Below, in pieces: positions 31,664 to 40,845 of a stretch of DNA of 64,000 bases. Positions within the stretch are counted from its first letter, which is position 1. Each line of letters begins with the position of its first letter. Both the position numbers and the translations under genes were made by a program. Below the pieces are notes generated by a model. That model worked only from the letters and a program-made list of their open reading frames with translations, did not search any database and was not told the origin of the DNA. The stretch comes from an uncultured beta proteobacterium (GTDB taxonomy: Bacteria > Pseudomonadota > Gammaproteobacteria > Burkholderiales > Burkholderiaceae_C). The stretch is from the NCBI GenBank assembly GCA_903886275.1, contig CAISLN010000127.1, positions 1 to 64,000 on the forward strand, read 5' to 3'.

Positions 31664-32485
31664 TCATGGGACTGTAACATCCTGCGGCCAACATACCGAG
31701 CCCCGGTAGGCATACCAGGTCGCGTGGCCCAGCAGAGGGCCGCACACCAGCAGGCCCATACCCCAAGGCAGGGCCAGTGAGACCGCAATAAGTAGCGTGA
31801 TCAAAACGCCCCACAGAACCATCACCGCCGTGTTATGAAACATCACCTCCAGGCTGGTAATGACGGCCGAGATGGCATCGGTATCGCGGTCCAGAATCAT
31901 GGGAATGGAGACCGCCGAGAGCGAAAACACCAGGGCCGCAAAGGCACTGCCGACAATCGCATAGGCGGCCACGAACTCCCAGTTTTGCGGATTGAAGATG
32001 GCCTCCATGACACCGCTGGTGGACGGCATGCCAGTATTGAAGAACACCGCAAAGACGATGAGCGAGGCCCGCCCCCAGAGCAGCTCCATGACGATCAGCA
32101 CCAGCACCAACATGCCCATGCTTTTGAGGTGGCTGTCCCAGCAGCTAATCGACGAGGACAAATCGGGCACCAGACCGGCTTCGCGCCTGCGGCTGACCTC
32201 GTACAGGCCCATGGCCATAAAGGGGCCAAGCAGCAGGCAGCCCGAGGCAATCGTCATGGTGTACTCTGGGCTGTTGCGAAACACAGCCCCCAGGATCACG
32301 GCCATGAGCCAAAAGGCTAGGCCATAAAAGGCGCTGATGCCGGGGTGCGCCCGCATGTCGGACCAACCGGCGCGCAGCCACCGGAAAGGCGCGGCAAAAC
32401 TCAGCAGGGCGATGGTCTTGGCAGGCGCATCGCTGGGGGGTGGAACATAGGGTGGCGGCGCTTCGTAATCGGGCAATGAACTCAT
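31664..32485 (-). CDS. DUF2189 integral membrane protein
   Basis: 273 aa. After a Pro/Tyr-rich cytoplasmic N-terminus (PPPYVPPPS) it has about six membrane helices, with GISAFYGLAFWLMAVILGAV, MLVLVLIVMELLWG, LIVFAVFF and VMVLWGVLITLLIAVSLALP visible. WLRAGWSDMRAHPG and DRDTDAISAVITS are family signatures for DUF2189 (cytochrome oxidase-associated-like membrane proteins of unknown function). Normal length. Function unknown. Confidence 0.8.
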   Translation of the reverse strand: MSSLPDYEAPPPYVPPPSDAPAKTIALLSFAAPFRWLRAGWSDMRAHPGISAFYGLAFWLMAVILGAVFRNSPEYTMTIASGCLLLGPFMAMGLYEVSRRREAGLVPDLSSSISCWDSHLKSMGMLVLVLIVMELLWGRASLIVFAVFFNTGMPSTSGVMEAIFNPQNWEFVAAYAIVGSAFAALVFSLSAVSIPMILDRDTDAISAVITSLEVMFHNTAVMVLWGVLITLLIAVSLALPWGMGLLVCGPLLGHATWYAYRGSVCWPQDVTVP

Positions 32486-32577
32486 GGGCCCAGACTAACC
32501 CGAGTCAGGCTTTCTGCCTACTCAGGAAAACACGTAGAGCCGCTGCATCGCTCCCCCTGCGTGCGCGCGGCCAGGCC

Positions 32578-33783
32578 TTAGCGCAGGACGCGCAAGGCCT
32601 GCTCCAGGTCGAGCTGCAGATCTTGCGCCGCCTCCAGCCCGATTGCAAAGCGCACCAGAGTACCCTTCTCAATGTAGGCGGGCCAGATCTGGCGCATGGA
32701 AGCGAGTTCGTAGGGCACCACCAGGCTGATCGGTCCGCCCCAGCTGTAGCCCAGCTTGAAGAGCTTGAGCGCATCGCAAAAGGCGTCGGTCTGGTCGCGG
32801 CCAAAGCGCGCATCCAAGACCACGCTAAACATACCGGCGGCACCACCAAAGGTGTGCACGCACAGGGCCTTCCAGTGGGCGTGTCCCGGCGAACCGGGCA
32901 AGGAGGGGTGAAGCACCTGTACGAACTCGGGCTGGCTGTCGGCCCACAGGGCCAGGGCCCGCGTGGCCTCGTCGTGGGCGCGGTAGCGCAGCGCCATGCT
33001 GGGCAGGGAACGCAATATCGCTTCGACATCGTTCATGCCCACGCCCAACCCTAGGCGCATATGGGTGAGCTTGAGGCGCAGGTGCAAGGCGGGGTCGCGG
33101 GTGGTGACGCTGCCCATCAGCACATCGCCGCCACCGCTGGGGTATTTGGTCAGGGCATGTGCCGAGATGTCCACGCCCAGCGCCGGCACCTCATCGGCCA
33201 CCAGATCAAAGGGTTTGAAGGCCAGGCCAGCGCCCCAGGTGTTGTCGAGTGCGGTGAGCACCTTGCGCTGCCTGCAAATGCGCAGCAGCGCCACCAGGTC
33301 CGGAAACTCCAGCGTGACCGAGCCGGCTGCCTCCAGCCAGACCAACTTGGTGCGGCTGGAAATTTGCGCCTCCAGATCCTGCGGGTCCAAGGGGTCGTAG
33401 TACTGGTGGGTAATACCCCAGTGCATCAACTCGCCCTCGACCAAGGCCTTGTTGGGGCCATAGACGTTATCGGGCAGCAGCACCTCGTCACCGGATCTCA
33501 GCAGCGACAGGGCCACCAGGCTCAGCGCGGCCAGGCCACTGGGCACCAGCAGGCATTGCAGGCCACCCTCCAGGGTGCACAAGCGCTCTTCGAGTTGGTA
33601 AGAAGTGGGCGTTCCGTGCAGGCCGTAGGTATAGGCCGACTTGTCCTTCCACTCACGCTCACGCATGGCAGCAACAGAAGGAAAAATCACCGTCGAGGCC
33701 TTGAACACGCCGGGTTGCGGCGCCACAAAGCCCTCGGGCGGAACGTAAGCGTGGTGGATCAGATCGGTGACGGGATGGGACAT
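32578..33783 (-). CDS. metC: Cystathionine beta-lyase-type PLP enzyme
   Basis: 401 aa trans-sulfuration enzyme of the Cys/Met metabolism PLP family. YGLHGTPTSYQLEERLCTLEG is the active-site entry, LDNTWGAGLAFKP precedes the Schiff-base region, and the PLP lysine lies in SAHALTKYPSGGGDV. It most resembles bacterial cystathionine beta-lyases (MetC), which convert cystathionine to homocysteine, pyruvate and ammonia. Gamma-lyase or cystathionine synthase activity cannot be excluded by eye. Cytosolic; a single-gene unit. Confidence 0.85.
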   Translation of the reverse strand: MSHPVTDLIHHAYVPPEGFVAPQPGVFKASTVIFPSVAAMREREWKDKSAYTYGLHGTPTSYQLEERLCTLEGGLQCLLVPSGLAALSLVALSLLRSGDEVLLPDNVYGPNKALVEGELMHWGITHQYYDPLDPQDLEAQISSRTKLVWLEAAGSVTLEFPDLVALLRICRQRKVLTALDNTWGAGLAFKPFDLVADEVPALGVDISAHALTKYPSGGGDVLMGSVTTRDPALHLRLKLTHMRLGLGVGMNDVEAILRSLPSMALRYRAHDEATRALALWADSQPEFVQVLHPSLPGSPGHAHWKALCVHTFGGAAGMFSVVLDARFGRDQTDAFCDALKLFKLGYSWGGPISLVVPYELASMRQIWPAYIEKGTLVRFAIGLEAAQDLQLDLEQALRVLR

Positions 33784-33814
33784 ATTTACCTATGCACTAA
33801 GCGTGGGAGAAACG

Positions 33815-33940
33815 CGCCCCCTCGGGGCTGAGGCCTGCGGCTCCAAGTCTGCCTGCGCAGGCTTGGACAGGCTGAAGAGCAGCATGCCTCTGGCATCGGC
33901 ACGACCAGCGACCCGCGCAGCGGCGCAGCGTGGGGGCCCT
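33815..33940. repeat. Dispersed intergenic GC-rich palindromic element
   Basis: It has a CCCCCTCGGGGC head, a perfect 12-base palindrome GCCTGCGCAGGC (33851-33862), then an AGCGACCCGCGCAGCGGCG...GCGTGGGGG tail. The CCCCCT...GGGGG frame with a GCGCAGCG core is a style of short element common between genes in Comamonadaceae; a shorter relative lies near 60628-60680. Not coding. Family membership is inferred from appearance. Confidence 0.5.
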
Positions 33941-33944
33941 ATTT

Positions 33945-34469
33945 CTAGACACTCCACTTTTCGATGAGTTGCTGCGGACGCAGGGCGTCGTAGCTCTCAA
34001 AGGGCTGGTGGATCCAGGGGTTGGTGGGCAGGAACTCCACCGAATAATCCGGCGTGAACATCGACAATCCCTTGGTCCAGATCACCGCACTGCGCAGCTC
34101 GGTGATGGGCTTGTAGTTGTTCTTGAGCTGGTGGATCACCGCATTGAGCGTGACACCGGAGTCGGCCAGGTCATCGACCAGCAGCACGCGCCCGGCGATC
34201 TCGCCCTTGGGCGTGGTGATGTAGTGGGCAATGTCCAGGTTGTCCTGGGTCTGGCCCGCATTGGCGCGGTAAGAGCTGGTGGACATGATGGCCAGGGGCT
34301 TGTCGAACACGCGCGACAAAATATCGCCGGGGCGCATGCCGCCGCGCGCCAGGCACAGGATGGTGTCGAATTCCCAACCCGACTGGAATATCTTGATCGC
34401 CAGTTTTTCAATCAGGTTGTGGTACTCGTCGTAACTCACATAAAGGTGTTTGCCGTCTTCAGTCAACAT
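33945..34469 (-). CDS. Phosphoribosyltransferase
   Basis: 174 aa, ATG preceded by GAGGAG. A PRTase-fold protein with the PRPP motif RVLLVDDLADSGVTLN and a flexible-loop region around STSSYRANAG. ILCLARGGMRPGD is the first loop. The family contains xanthine/hypoxanthine-type PRTases and ComF-like proteins; the substrate base cannot be read with certainty. Position directly downstream of purA supports purine salvage (hypoxanthine or xanthine). Confidence 0.82.
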   Translation of the reverse strand: MLTEDGKHLYVSYDEYHNLIEKLAIKIFQSGWEFDTILCLARGGMRPGDILSRVFDKPLAIMSTSSYRANAGQTQDNLDIAHYITTPKGEIAGRVLLVDDLADSGVTLNAVIHQLKNNYKPITELRSAVIWTKGLSMFTPDYSVEFLPTNPWIHQPFESYDALRPQQLIEKWSV

Positions 34470-34507
34470 GGTGTTTGCTCCTCATTTGTTTGGAATTCGC
34501 TTACAGC

Positions 34508-35884
34508 TCAGTCGGCCAAATAGGGGTGGCGCATCATGATGGTGTGGTCGCGGTCCGGGCTGGTGGAGACCATGTGAATCGGCACGCCGGTCACCTGCTC
34601 GATGCGCTGCAAATACAGGCGCGCGGCCACAGGCAGCTTGTCGTATTGGGTCACACCCACGGTGCTGTCGCTCCAGCCTTCCATGACCTCGTAAATCGGG
34701 GTGCAGCGCTCGATGTCATCGGCGCCCATGGGCAAGATGTCTATGGTCTGGCCATCCATCTCGTAACCGGTGCACAGCAGCAGCTCCTTCAGGCCATCGA
34801 GCACGTCGAGCTTGGTGATGCACAGACCGGAGAGTCCATTGACCTGGGCCGAGCGCTTGAGCAGCGCCGCATCAAACCAACCACAGCGGCGCGAGCGCCC
34901 AGTGGTCACGCCTTTTTCGGCGCCAATGGTGCTCATGTGGTAGCCGGGGGTGCCGGGCTTTTCCCAGTCCAGCTCGGTGGGGAATGGGCCGCCACCGACG
35001 CGGGTGCAATAGGCCTTGGTGATGCCCAGCACATAGTGCAGCATGCCGGGGCCCACGCCGGAACCGGCAGCGGCATTGCCGGCCACGCAGTTGCTCGAAG
35101 TGACATAGGGATAGGTGCCATGGTCCACATCCAGGAGCGTGCCCTGGGCACCTTCAAACAGCAGGTTGGCGCCATGCAAATGGGCCTCATTGAGTTCGCG
35201 CGACACGTCGGCAATCATGGGCTTGAGCAGCTCGGCATGCTCCATGGCCTGGGCAAACACCGGCTCGAAAAGCACACGGCCATTGGCCATAAAGGGCTTG
35301 AGCTGCTCGCCAAAATCAAAGGCCTCGGAGCCCAGGTAGCTGGCCAGCACATGGTTGTGCAGGTCCAGCAGTTCGCGCAGCTTGGAAGCGAAACGCTCGG
35401 GGTGCTTCAAGTCTTGCACGCGCAAAGCGCGCCTGGCAATCTTGTCTTCGTAGGCAGGGCCAATGCCGCGCCCTGTGGTGCCGATCTTGGCGCTGCCGCC
35501 CTTTTCGCGCGCCACTTCGCGTGCCAGATCCAGCGCCACGTGGAAGGCCAGGATCAGGGGGCAGGCTTCGCTCACGCGCAGGCGGTCACGCACCTGCACG
35601 CCGGCCTTCTCCAGACCTTCGATTTCTTCAAACAGTTTGGCGGCCGACAGCACCACGCCGTTACCGATGTAGCACTTCACACCCGGGCGCATGATGCCGC
35701 TGGGGATCAGGTGCAAGGCGGTCTTGACGCCGTTGATGACCAGCGTGTGGCCGGCGTTGTGGCCGCCCTGAAAGCGCACCACACCTTGGGCGCTTTCGGT
35801 CAGCCAATCGACCAACTTGCCCTTGCCTTCGTCGCCCCACTGGGTACCGACGACCACTACATTTCGACCTTTGGTTGTTTTCAT
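34508..35884 (-). CDS. purA: Adenylosuccinate synthase
   Basis: 458 aa, slightly longer than the ~430 usual. It condenses IMP with aspartate using GTP, the first committed step to AMP. Recognised from VVVVGTQWGDEGKGKLVDWL (P-loop-like GDEGKGK), QGGHNAGHTLV, GRGIGPAYEDK, EGAQGTLLDVDHGTYPYVTSSN and TRVGGGPFPTEL. It follows hisZ by 9 bases, a near-universal order in this group. Cytosolic homodimer. Confidence 0.97.
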   Translation of the reverse strand: MKTTKGRNVVVVGTQWGDEGKGKLVDWLTESAQGVVRFQGGHNAGHTLVINGVKTALHLIPSGIMRPGVKCYIGNGVVLSAAKLFEEIEGLEKAGVQVRDRLRVSEACPLILAFHVALDLAREVAREKGGSAKIGTTGRGIGPAYEDKIARRALRVQDLKHPERFASKLRELLDLHNHVLASYLGSEAFDFGEQLKPFMANGRVLFEPVFAQAMEHAELLKPMIADVSRELNEAHLHGANLLFEGAQGTLLDVDHGTYPYVTSSNCVAGNAAAGSGVGPGMLHYVLGITKAYCTRVGGGPFPTELDWEKPGTPGYHMSTIGAEKGVTTGRSRRCGWFDAALLKRSAQVNGLSGLCITKLDVLDGLKELLLCTGYEMDGQTIDILPMGADDIERCTPIYEVMEGWSDSTVGVTQYDKLPVAARLYLQRIEQVTGVPIHMVSTSPDRDHTIMMRHPYLAD

Positions 35885-35893
35885 GGAAATCTC

Positions 35894-37054
35894 TTAAATT
35901 GCTGTCACGGTCCACTGCCCCTCGAGCTCAATGAGCTCGCGGTCGCAATGGAATTCATCTACTTCACTCTCGTGGCCGGGCAGTACGCAAACCACCGTCT
36001 CGCCCTGCTGGCGCAGGGTGGCAATGGCGGCGCGCAGCTGCGCGTCTTCGGCCCAGGGCGCACGGATAGCGGCGCGCAGGGGACGCAGGCCGGCGGCACT
36101 GGCGAGCTCCTTGACGTCCAGGCTAAAGCCCACGGCCGGGCGCTTGCGCCCAAACACCGAGCCCACCTCGTCATAGCGTCCGCCGCGTGCCAGCGCATCA
36201 TGCGCGGCTGGCGTGTAAATCGAGAAACGCACGCCGGTGTAATAGGCGTAGCCGCGCAGGTCGGCCAGATCAAAGCTGACCGACACATCGTCAAAGGCCT
36301 TGGCGATGTGGGTGGCCAACCAGGCCAGCTCACCCAGGGCCTGTTGCACGGCGGGCAGCGGGGGCAATTGCTTGGCCGCCGCCTCCAGCACGGTAGCGTC
36401 GCCATACAGCTCCACCAGGCACTGGAGGGCCGCGGCCATCTCGGGCTTGCACACGCTGGTGATGGCACGCAGCTCGGTTGCGTCCTTGCCGGCCAAAGCG
36501 GCATGCACCTGCTGTTGCTCAGCCAGCGACAGACCAGAAGCGTTAAGAAGGGCACTGACGATGCGTGCATCAGCCAGGTCCACCGTCAGCGGACCGACAT
36601 GGGCGCCGCGCAGGGCCGCCAATGCCAGGGTGAGGATTTCGAGATCGGCCTCCAGCCCGGCGTGTCCATAGAGCTCGGCGCCAAACTGCAGCGGCTCGCG
36701 ACTGGCCTGCGGGCCGGCCGGGCGGGTGTGCAATACCGGGCCGCAGTAGCACAGGCGCGCCACTCCTTGGCGATTGAGCAAATGGGCGTCGATGCGGGCC
36801 ACCTGGGGCGTGCTGTCGGCGCGCAGGCCCATCATGCGGCCCGAGAGCTGATCCACCAGTTTGAAAGTTTGCAGGTCCAGCGCTTCACCGGTGCCCGAAA
36901 GCAGCGACTCCAGATGTTCCAACAACGGCGGCATGACCAGCTCATAGCCATAGCAGCGCGCCATGTCCAGCAGGTCTCGACGTATTTCTTCGATGTGGCG
37001 GGCCTCGGAAGGCAGCACATCGGCAATATGATCCGGCAGGACCCAAGCAGACAT
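35894..37054 (-). CDS. hisZ: ATP phosphoribosyltransferase regulatory subunit HisZ
   Basis: 386 aa from ATG 37054 (MSAWVLPDHIADVLP); a TTG at 37066 is possible. HisZ is a catalytically dead histidyl-tRNA-synthetase paralogue that joins short HisG to give feedback-sensitive ATP phosphoribosyltransferase, the first step of histidine synthesis. Class II synthetase-like features are visible: GYELVMPPLLEHLESLLSG, MGLRADSTPQVARIDAHLL and FSLDVKELA. The tRNA-binding C-terminal domain is absent, as expected. It lies between the DUF2065 gene and purA. Confidence 0.93.
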   Translation of the reverse strand: MSAWVLPDHIADVLPSEARHIEEIRRDLLDMARCYGYELVMPPLLEHLESLLSGTGEALDLQTFKLVDQLSGRMMGLRADSTPQVARIDAHLLNRQGVARLCYCGPVLHTRPAGPQASREPLQFGAELYGHAGLEADLEILTLALAALRGAHVGPLTVDLADARIVSALLNASGLSLAEQQQVHAALAGKDATELRAITSVCKPEMAAALQCLVELYGDATVLEAAAKQLPPLPAVQQALGELAWLATHIAKAFDDVSVSFDLADLRGYAYYTGVRFSIYTPAAHDALARGGRYDEVGSVFGRKRPAVGFSLDVKELASAAGLRPLRAAIRAPWAEDAQLRAAIATLRQQGETVVCVLPGHESEVDEFHCDRELIELEGQWTVTAI

Positions 37055-37107
37055 GGTATTGATCAAGGCTGTTAAAACGGTGATTTTACCGGTCTAGTCG
37101 CCGAATT

Positions 37108-37299
37108 TCAGGGTGCAAGCAACCAAATCAGCAATAAGCCCACCGAAATACTGACCATGGCAAACATCCGGATTTGCCCATCGTTCAGTTGCAGCAACTG
37201 CGCAAACATGCGGCGCCAGTTGGCCGGTGACACAAAGGGGAATAGCCCCTCGATCACCAGCACCAACGCAAGCGCCAACCAAAGGGTATCGCTATCCAT
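37108..37299 (-). CDS. DUF2065 (YjeT-like) membrane protein
   Basis: 63 aa with two helices: LALALVLVIEGLFPFVSPAN and AMVSISVGLLLIWLLAP. It matches the YjeT/DUF2065 pattern (LVIEGLFPF...W), normally between hflC and hisZ/purA in proteobacteria, as here. Inner-membrane protein; function unknown, with an HflKC-associated role suggested only by order. Confidence 0.85.
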   Translation of the reverse strand: MDSDTLWLALALVLVIEGLFPFVSPANWRRMFAQLLQLNDGQIRMFAMVSISVGLLLIWLLAP

Positions 37300-37313
37300 G
37301 GCGCAAGCTGCGT

Positions 37314-38222
37314 TTACTTCTTGGCCGGTGCGCCGTTGGCACCCGAACCGCCATTGCGAAACACCTTGAAGAACTCGCTGGAGGAAGGGTCTAGCACCAT
37401 CACGTCGCTCTTGTTCGCAAAGCTGGCCTTGTAGGCATCGAGGCTGCGGTAGAACTGGGCGAACTGCGGATCCTTGCCAAAGGCTTCACCATAGGTGCGT
37501 GCGGCCTCGGCATCGCCCTCGCCCTTAATCTTCTGGGCATCGCGGTAGGCATTGGCAACGGTCACCTCGCGCTGGCGATCGGCATCGGCGCGGATTTTCT
37601 CTCCCTCGGCCGCACCGGTGGAACGCAGCTCATTGGCCACGCGCTTGCGCTCGGCCTCCATGCGGCGGTAAACCGACTCGGTGATCGCTTCCACATAGTC
37701 CACGCGGGTGATGCGCACATCCACCACATCCACGCCCCAGGGCTTGGCGCCACGCACCTGCTTGAGCACCTCGGACTTGACGTCGGCCATCAGGTCCTCG
37801 CGCTTGAGCGAGAGCAGCTCCTTGACGGTGCGCTTGTTGATCTCTTCCTGGAAGGCATTGCGTACCACCCGGTTGAGTTGGCTGGCACCGGCACCTTCGT
37901 TAAGTCCGACGTTGCGGATGTATTCGGTCGGCTCGGTGATGCGCCAGCGCACATACCAGTCGATCACCACGCGCTGCTTCTCGGCCGTGAGCATGGGCTC
38001 GGAGTCGGTGCTCTCCATTGTCAGCAGGCGCTTGTCGATGTAGGAGACATTTTGAAACGGCGGGGGCAGCTTGAAGTTCAGGCCGGGCTCGGTAATCACG
38101 TCCTTGATCTGACCCAGGGCGTACACCACGCCAAACTGGCGTTGGTCCACCACAAACAAGGTGGAGCTGGCCAGTGCAATCAGCACCAGCAGGGAGGAAA
38201 AAATAAGTCCAATGCGGTTCAT
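37314..38222 (-). CDS. hflC: HflC, SPFH subunit of the FtsH modulator
   Basis: 302 aa. It has an N-terminal membrane helix (LIFSSLLVLIALASSTLFVV) and the periplasmic SPFH/prohibitin domain (QRQFGVVYALGQIKDVI, VVRNAFQEEINKRTVKELLS, VDVRITRVDYVEAITESVYRRM). Coiled coil follows, then a C-terminal region including GEGDAEAARTYGEAFGKDP. With HflK it forms the large ring that encloses FtsH and restrains degradation of membrane proteins. It starts 9 bases after hflK. Confidence 0.95.
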   Translation of the reverse strand: MNRIGLIFSSLLVLIALASSTLFVVDQRQFGVVYALGQIKDVITEPGLNFKLPPPFQNVSYIDKRLLTMESTDSEPMLTAEKQRVVIDWYVRWRITEPTEYIRNVGLNEGAGASQLNRVVRNAFQEEINKRTVKELLSLKREDLMADVKSEVLKQVRGAKPWGVDVVDVRITRVDYVEAITESVYRRMEAERKRVANELRSTGAAEGEKIRADADRQREVTVANAYRDAQKIKGEGDAEAARTYGEAFGKDPQFAQFYRSLDAYKASFANKSDVMVLDPSSSEFFKVFRNGGSGANGAPAKK

Positions 38223-38231
38223 CTATGGCTC

Positions 38232-39536
38232 CTAGCGCACGTCACGTTCACGGGTACGCGCGGCATCGCGCGTGCGTGCGTCCGAAGAATTGGTGTTGGC
38301 TGCAGGTGCAGCTGGAAGCACCGTGCTGGTGGGCGGCGCAGCGGCAGCGCCCTCGGCCGCACCGGTCGCTTGCAGCAGCTTGTCCAGGGGCAAATAGAGC
38401 AGGCTCGATCCCTGGCGCGAATCAACAATCACCTTGGTGACATTGCTGTAAATCTGTTGCATCGAGTCCAGGTACATGCGGTCACGCGTGACCTGCGGTG
38501 CCTTCTGGTATTCGGCATAGACCGAGCGGAAGCGCTGTGAATCGCCCTCCGCCTGGGCCACCACACGGGCCTTGTAAGCATCGGCCTCTTCCTTCAGGCG
38601 CGAGGCAGAACCGACGGCGCGGGGGATCACATCGTTGGCATAGGCCTGGGCTTCGTTCTTGGCGCGCTCGCGCTCCTGACCGGCCTTGAGCACATCGTCA
38701 AACGAGGCCTGCACCTGCTCGGGCGGGCGCACACCGCCTTGCTGCAAATTGATGCCCACCACTTCGATACCGACCTTGTAGCGGTCCAAAATATCTTGCA
38801 TCAGCTTGCGTACCTGGGGTGCAATTTGGTCGCGCTCTTCCGACAGGGCCGCATCCATCTTCATGCGGCCTATCACTTCGCGCACTGCGGTCTCGGCCGC
38901 TTGCACCACGGCATCGGTGGGGTTCTTGCTTTCAAACAAAAAAGCGCGCGCATCGCTCAGGCGGTATTGCACGGCGAACTTGATGTCCAGAATGTTTTCG
39001 TCCTGCGTCAACATGGCCGACTCTTTGAGCCCGGTGGCCTTGAGCACCGTGTCGCGACCGATATCGACCGAGCGAATTTGCGTCACAAACACCAGTTCAT
39101 GGCGTTGGATGGGGTAAGGCAGGCGCCACTGGAAACCGGCGGCCACCGTGGACTTGTAGCGCCCGAACTGGGTGATCACGGCCTGTTGACCTTCTTGCAC
39201 GATGAAGAAACCCGTGCCCAACCAGATCAGCGCCAACACACCCACAATCAGGCCAATGCCAACGCCGGCATTCTTCATGTCGGGCTGAAAACCACCACCC
39301 GAATTTCCGCTACCGCCGCCCGAAGGCTTGCCACCAAACAGGCCACCGAGCTTGCGGTTGAAGTCACGCCACAGCTCATCCAAGTCCGGCGGACCGGAAC
39401 TGGCAGACGCGGGACGCCGGTCGGGCGCGGGCTGCTTGGGCTGCTCCGAGTCGGCCGGGCTGCCCTCGGGCTTGCCGGATTCACCCGGCTTGTCATCACC
39501 ACTGCGACCCCAGCGGGAGTCGTTCAAATTGAACAT
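38232..39536 (-). CDS. hflK: HflK, SPFH subunit of the FtsH modulator
   Basis: 434 aa from ATG 39536 (MFNLNDSRWGRSG), which has AAGGG upstream and is the family-typical start; a longer frame begins at 39593 without a Shine-Dalgarno. The cytoplasmic N-terminus is long, Gly/Ser/Pro-rich and disordered. Then come a membrane helix (IGLIVGVLALIWLGTGFFIV) and the SPFH domain (GQQAVITQFGRYKSTVAAGF, LTQDENILDIKFAVQYRLSD, AVREVIGRMKMDAALSEERD), ending in an Arg/Asp-rich tail. HflK partners HflC. It follows hflX. Confidence 0.94.
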   Translation of the reverse strand: MFNLNDSRWGRSGDDKPGESGKPEGSPADSEQPKQPAPDRRPASASSGPPDLDELWRDFNRKLGGLFGGKPSGGGSGNSGGGFQPDMKNAGVGIGLIVGVLALIWLGTGFFIVQEGQQAVITQFGRYKSTVAAGFQWRLPYPIQRHELVFVTQIRSVDIGRDTVLKATGLKESAMLTQDENILDIKFAVQYRLSDARAFLFESKNPTDAVVQAAETAVREVIGRMKMDAALSEERDQIAPQVRKLMQDILDRYKVGIEVVGINLQQGGVRPPEQVQASFDDVLKAGQERERAKNEAQAYANDVIPRAVGSASRLKEEADAYKARVVAQAEGDSQRFRSVYAEYQKAPQVTRDRMYLDSMQQIYSNVTKVIVDSRQGSSLLYLPLDKLLQATGAAEGAAAAPPTSTVLPAAPAANTNSSDARTRDAARTRERDVR

Positions 39537-39630
39537 ACGCTTGAGCCCTTGCACAGGCAGGCTCCAGTCAAACCGGGTATATATAAATTTCATTGCATCA
39601 ACTTTATTGGCTGAACACCATTGTGCCTAG

Positions 39631-40797
39631 TCACACTGCAGCCCCGTCATTTTCAGGGCTATAGGGCGACGCATTATCCGTGCGCACTGACACCCCCACA
39701 ATGGAGGACAGCTTTTGCCGCAGCTCGGCCAGACCCTGCAGGCTCTTGGCACTCACAAAAACGCGCGGGGTTTGTACCCCTTCGATTTCATAGTCGTCCA
39801 CTAGCCGCAGCGGTTGCTGATCGGGTGGCAGGGCATCGATCTTGTTAAAGACCAGTAGTTGGGGAATGTCCTGCGCGCCGATTTCGGCCAGCACGCGCTG
39901 CACCTGGGCAATCTGCTCCACGTAGTCTTCGTTGGCAGCATCCACCACATGCAGCAACAGATCCGCGTCCACCGCTTCTTGCAAGGTGGCCTGAAAGGCA
40001 TCCACCAGTCCATGCGGCAGGTCGCGGATAAAGCCCACGGTGTCCGACAGGGACACCGAACGTGCGGCGTCTCCCAAATAGAGCTGGCGCGTGGTGGTAT
40101 CCAAGGTGGCAAACAATTGGTCGGCGGCATAGGCGCGGGCTTTGACCAGCGCATTGAATAGCGTGGACTTGCCAGCGTTTGTATAGCCGATCAGCGAGAT
40201 ATTGAAAGCGTCGCGGCGCTCGCGCTGGCGGCGCTGGGTTTGGCGCTGCTTTTTCACCTTGGCCAAGCGCTCCTTGGTGCGCTTGATGGTGTCGCCAATC
40301 ATGCGCCTATCCAATTCAATCTGCGCCTCGCCGGGGCCGCCGCGCATGCCAATGCCCCCGCTCTGTCGCTCCAGGTGCGACCAGCGCCGTACCAGGCGCG
40401 TGCTCAGGTATTGCAGGCGTGCGAGTTCGACTTGCAACTTGCCTTCGTGGCTGCGCGCGCGCTGGGCAAAGATTTCGAGAATCAAGAAGGTGCGGTCGTT
40501 GACCGGCATCTCCAGATGGCGCTCCAGATTGCGCTGCTGGCCGGGGCTGAGGGACTGGTCAAACAGAACCTCGGTGGCACCGACCTGGGCCGCAAGCAGC
40601 TTGATCTCGTCGGCCTTACCCGAGCCAATAAACAGCGCCGCATCGGGCGCGCGACGCTTGCACGTCACACGCGCAACAGGCTGCATGCCGGCGGTTTGCG
40701 CCAGCAAGCCCAGCTCTTCGAGTTCGCCGTCGAAATGGGGAAGTCCCAAATCCACGCCGACCAGAATGGTTGCCGTCTTGGTTTTGGGGGCGGTCAA
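39631..40797 (-). CDS. hflX: HflX GTPase, ribosome-splitting factor
   Basis: 388 aa, TTG start at 40797; a TGA bounds the frame a few codons upstream and no ATG or GTG fits. The N-terminal HflX domain (GVDLGLPHFDGELEELGLLA, LFDQSLSPGQQRNLERHL) precedes the G domain. G1 is GYTNAGKSTLFN, G2 near LYLGDAARSVSLSDT, G3 DTVGFIRDLPHGLVDAFQ, and G4 VFNKID. In bacteria it splits stalled ribosomes under stress. It lies between hfq and hflK. Confidence 0.95.
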   Translation of the reverse strand: MTAPKTKTATILVGVDLGLPHFDGELEELGLLAQTAGMQPVARVTCKRRAPDAALFIGSGKADEIKLLAAQVGATEVLFDQSLSPGQQRNLERHLEMPVNDRTFLILEIFAQRARSHEGKLQVELARLQYLSTRLVRRWSHLERQSGGIGMRGGPGEAQIELDRRMIGDTIKRTKERLAKVKKQRQTQRRQRERRDAFNISLIGYTNAGKSTLFNALVKARAYAADQLFATLDTTTRQLYLGDAARSVSLSDTVGFIRDLPHGLVDAFQATLQEAVDADLLLHVVDAANEDYVEQIAQVQRVLAEIGAQDIPQLLVFNKIDALPPDQQPLRLVDDYEIEGVQTPRVFVSAKSLQGLAELRQKLSSIVGVSVRTDNASPYSPENDGAAV

Positions 40798-40845
40798 AGC
40801 TTGCGCCTGAACGCCAAAGCGTTCACCTCAGGCTTTGCCGTCAGA

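Noticed and set aside
34475..37075. 866-codon open frame on the plus strand opposite purA and hisZ
   Set aside because: Antisense to two well-supported enzymes with strong motif matches. Its product is repetitive in His/Gln/Gly/Ala as expected from reversed GC-rich codons, with no family signature.
39537..39593. Longer HflK start at 39593
   Set aside because: No Shine-Dalgarno there. The ATG at 39536 gives the usual MFNLND start with AAGGG upstream.
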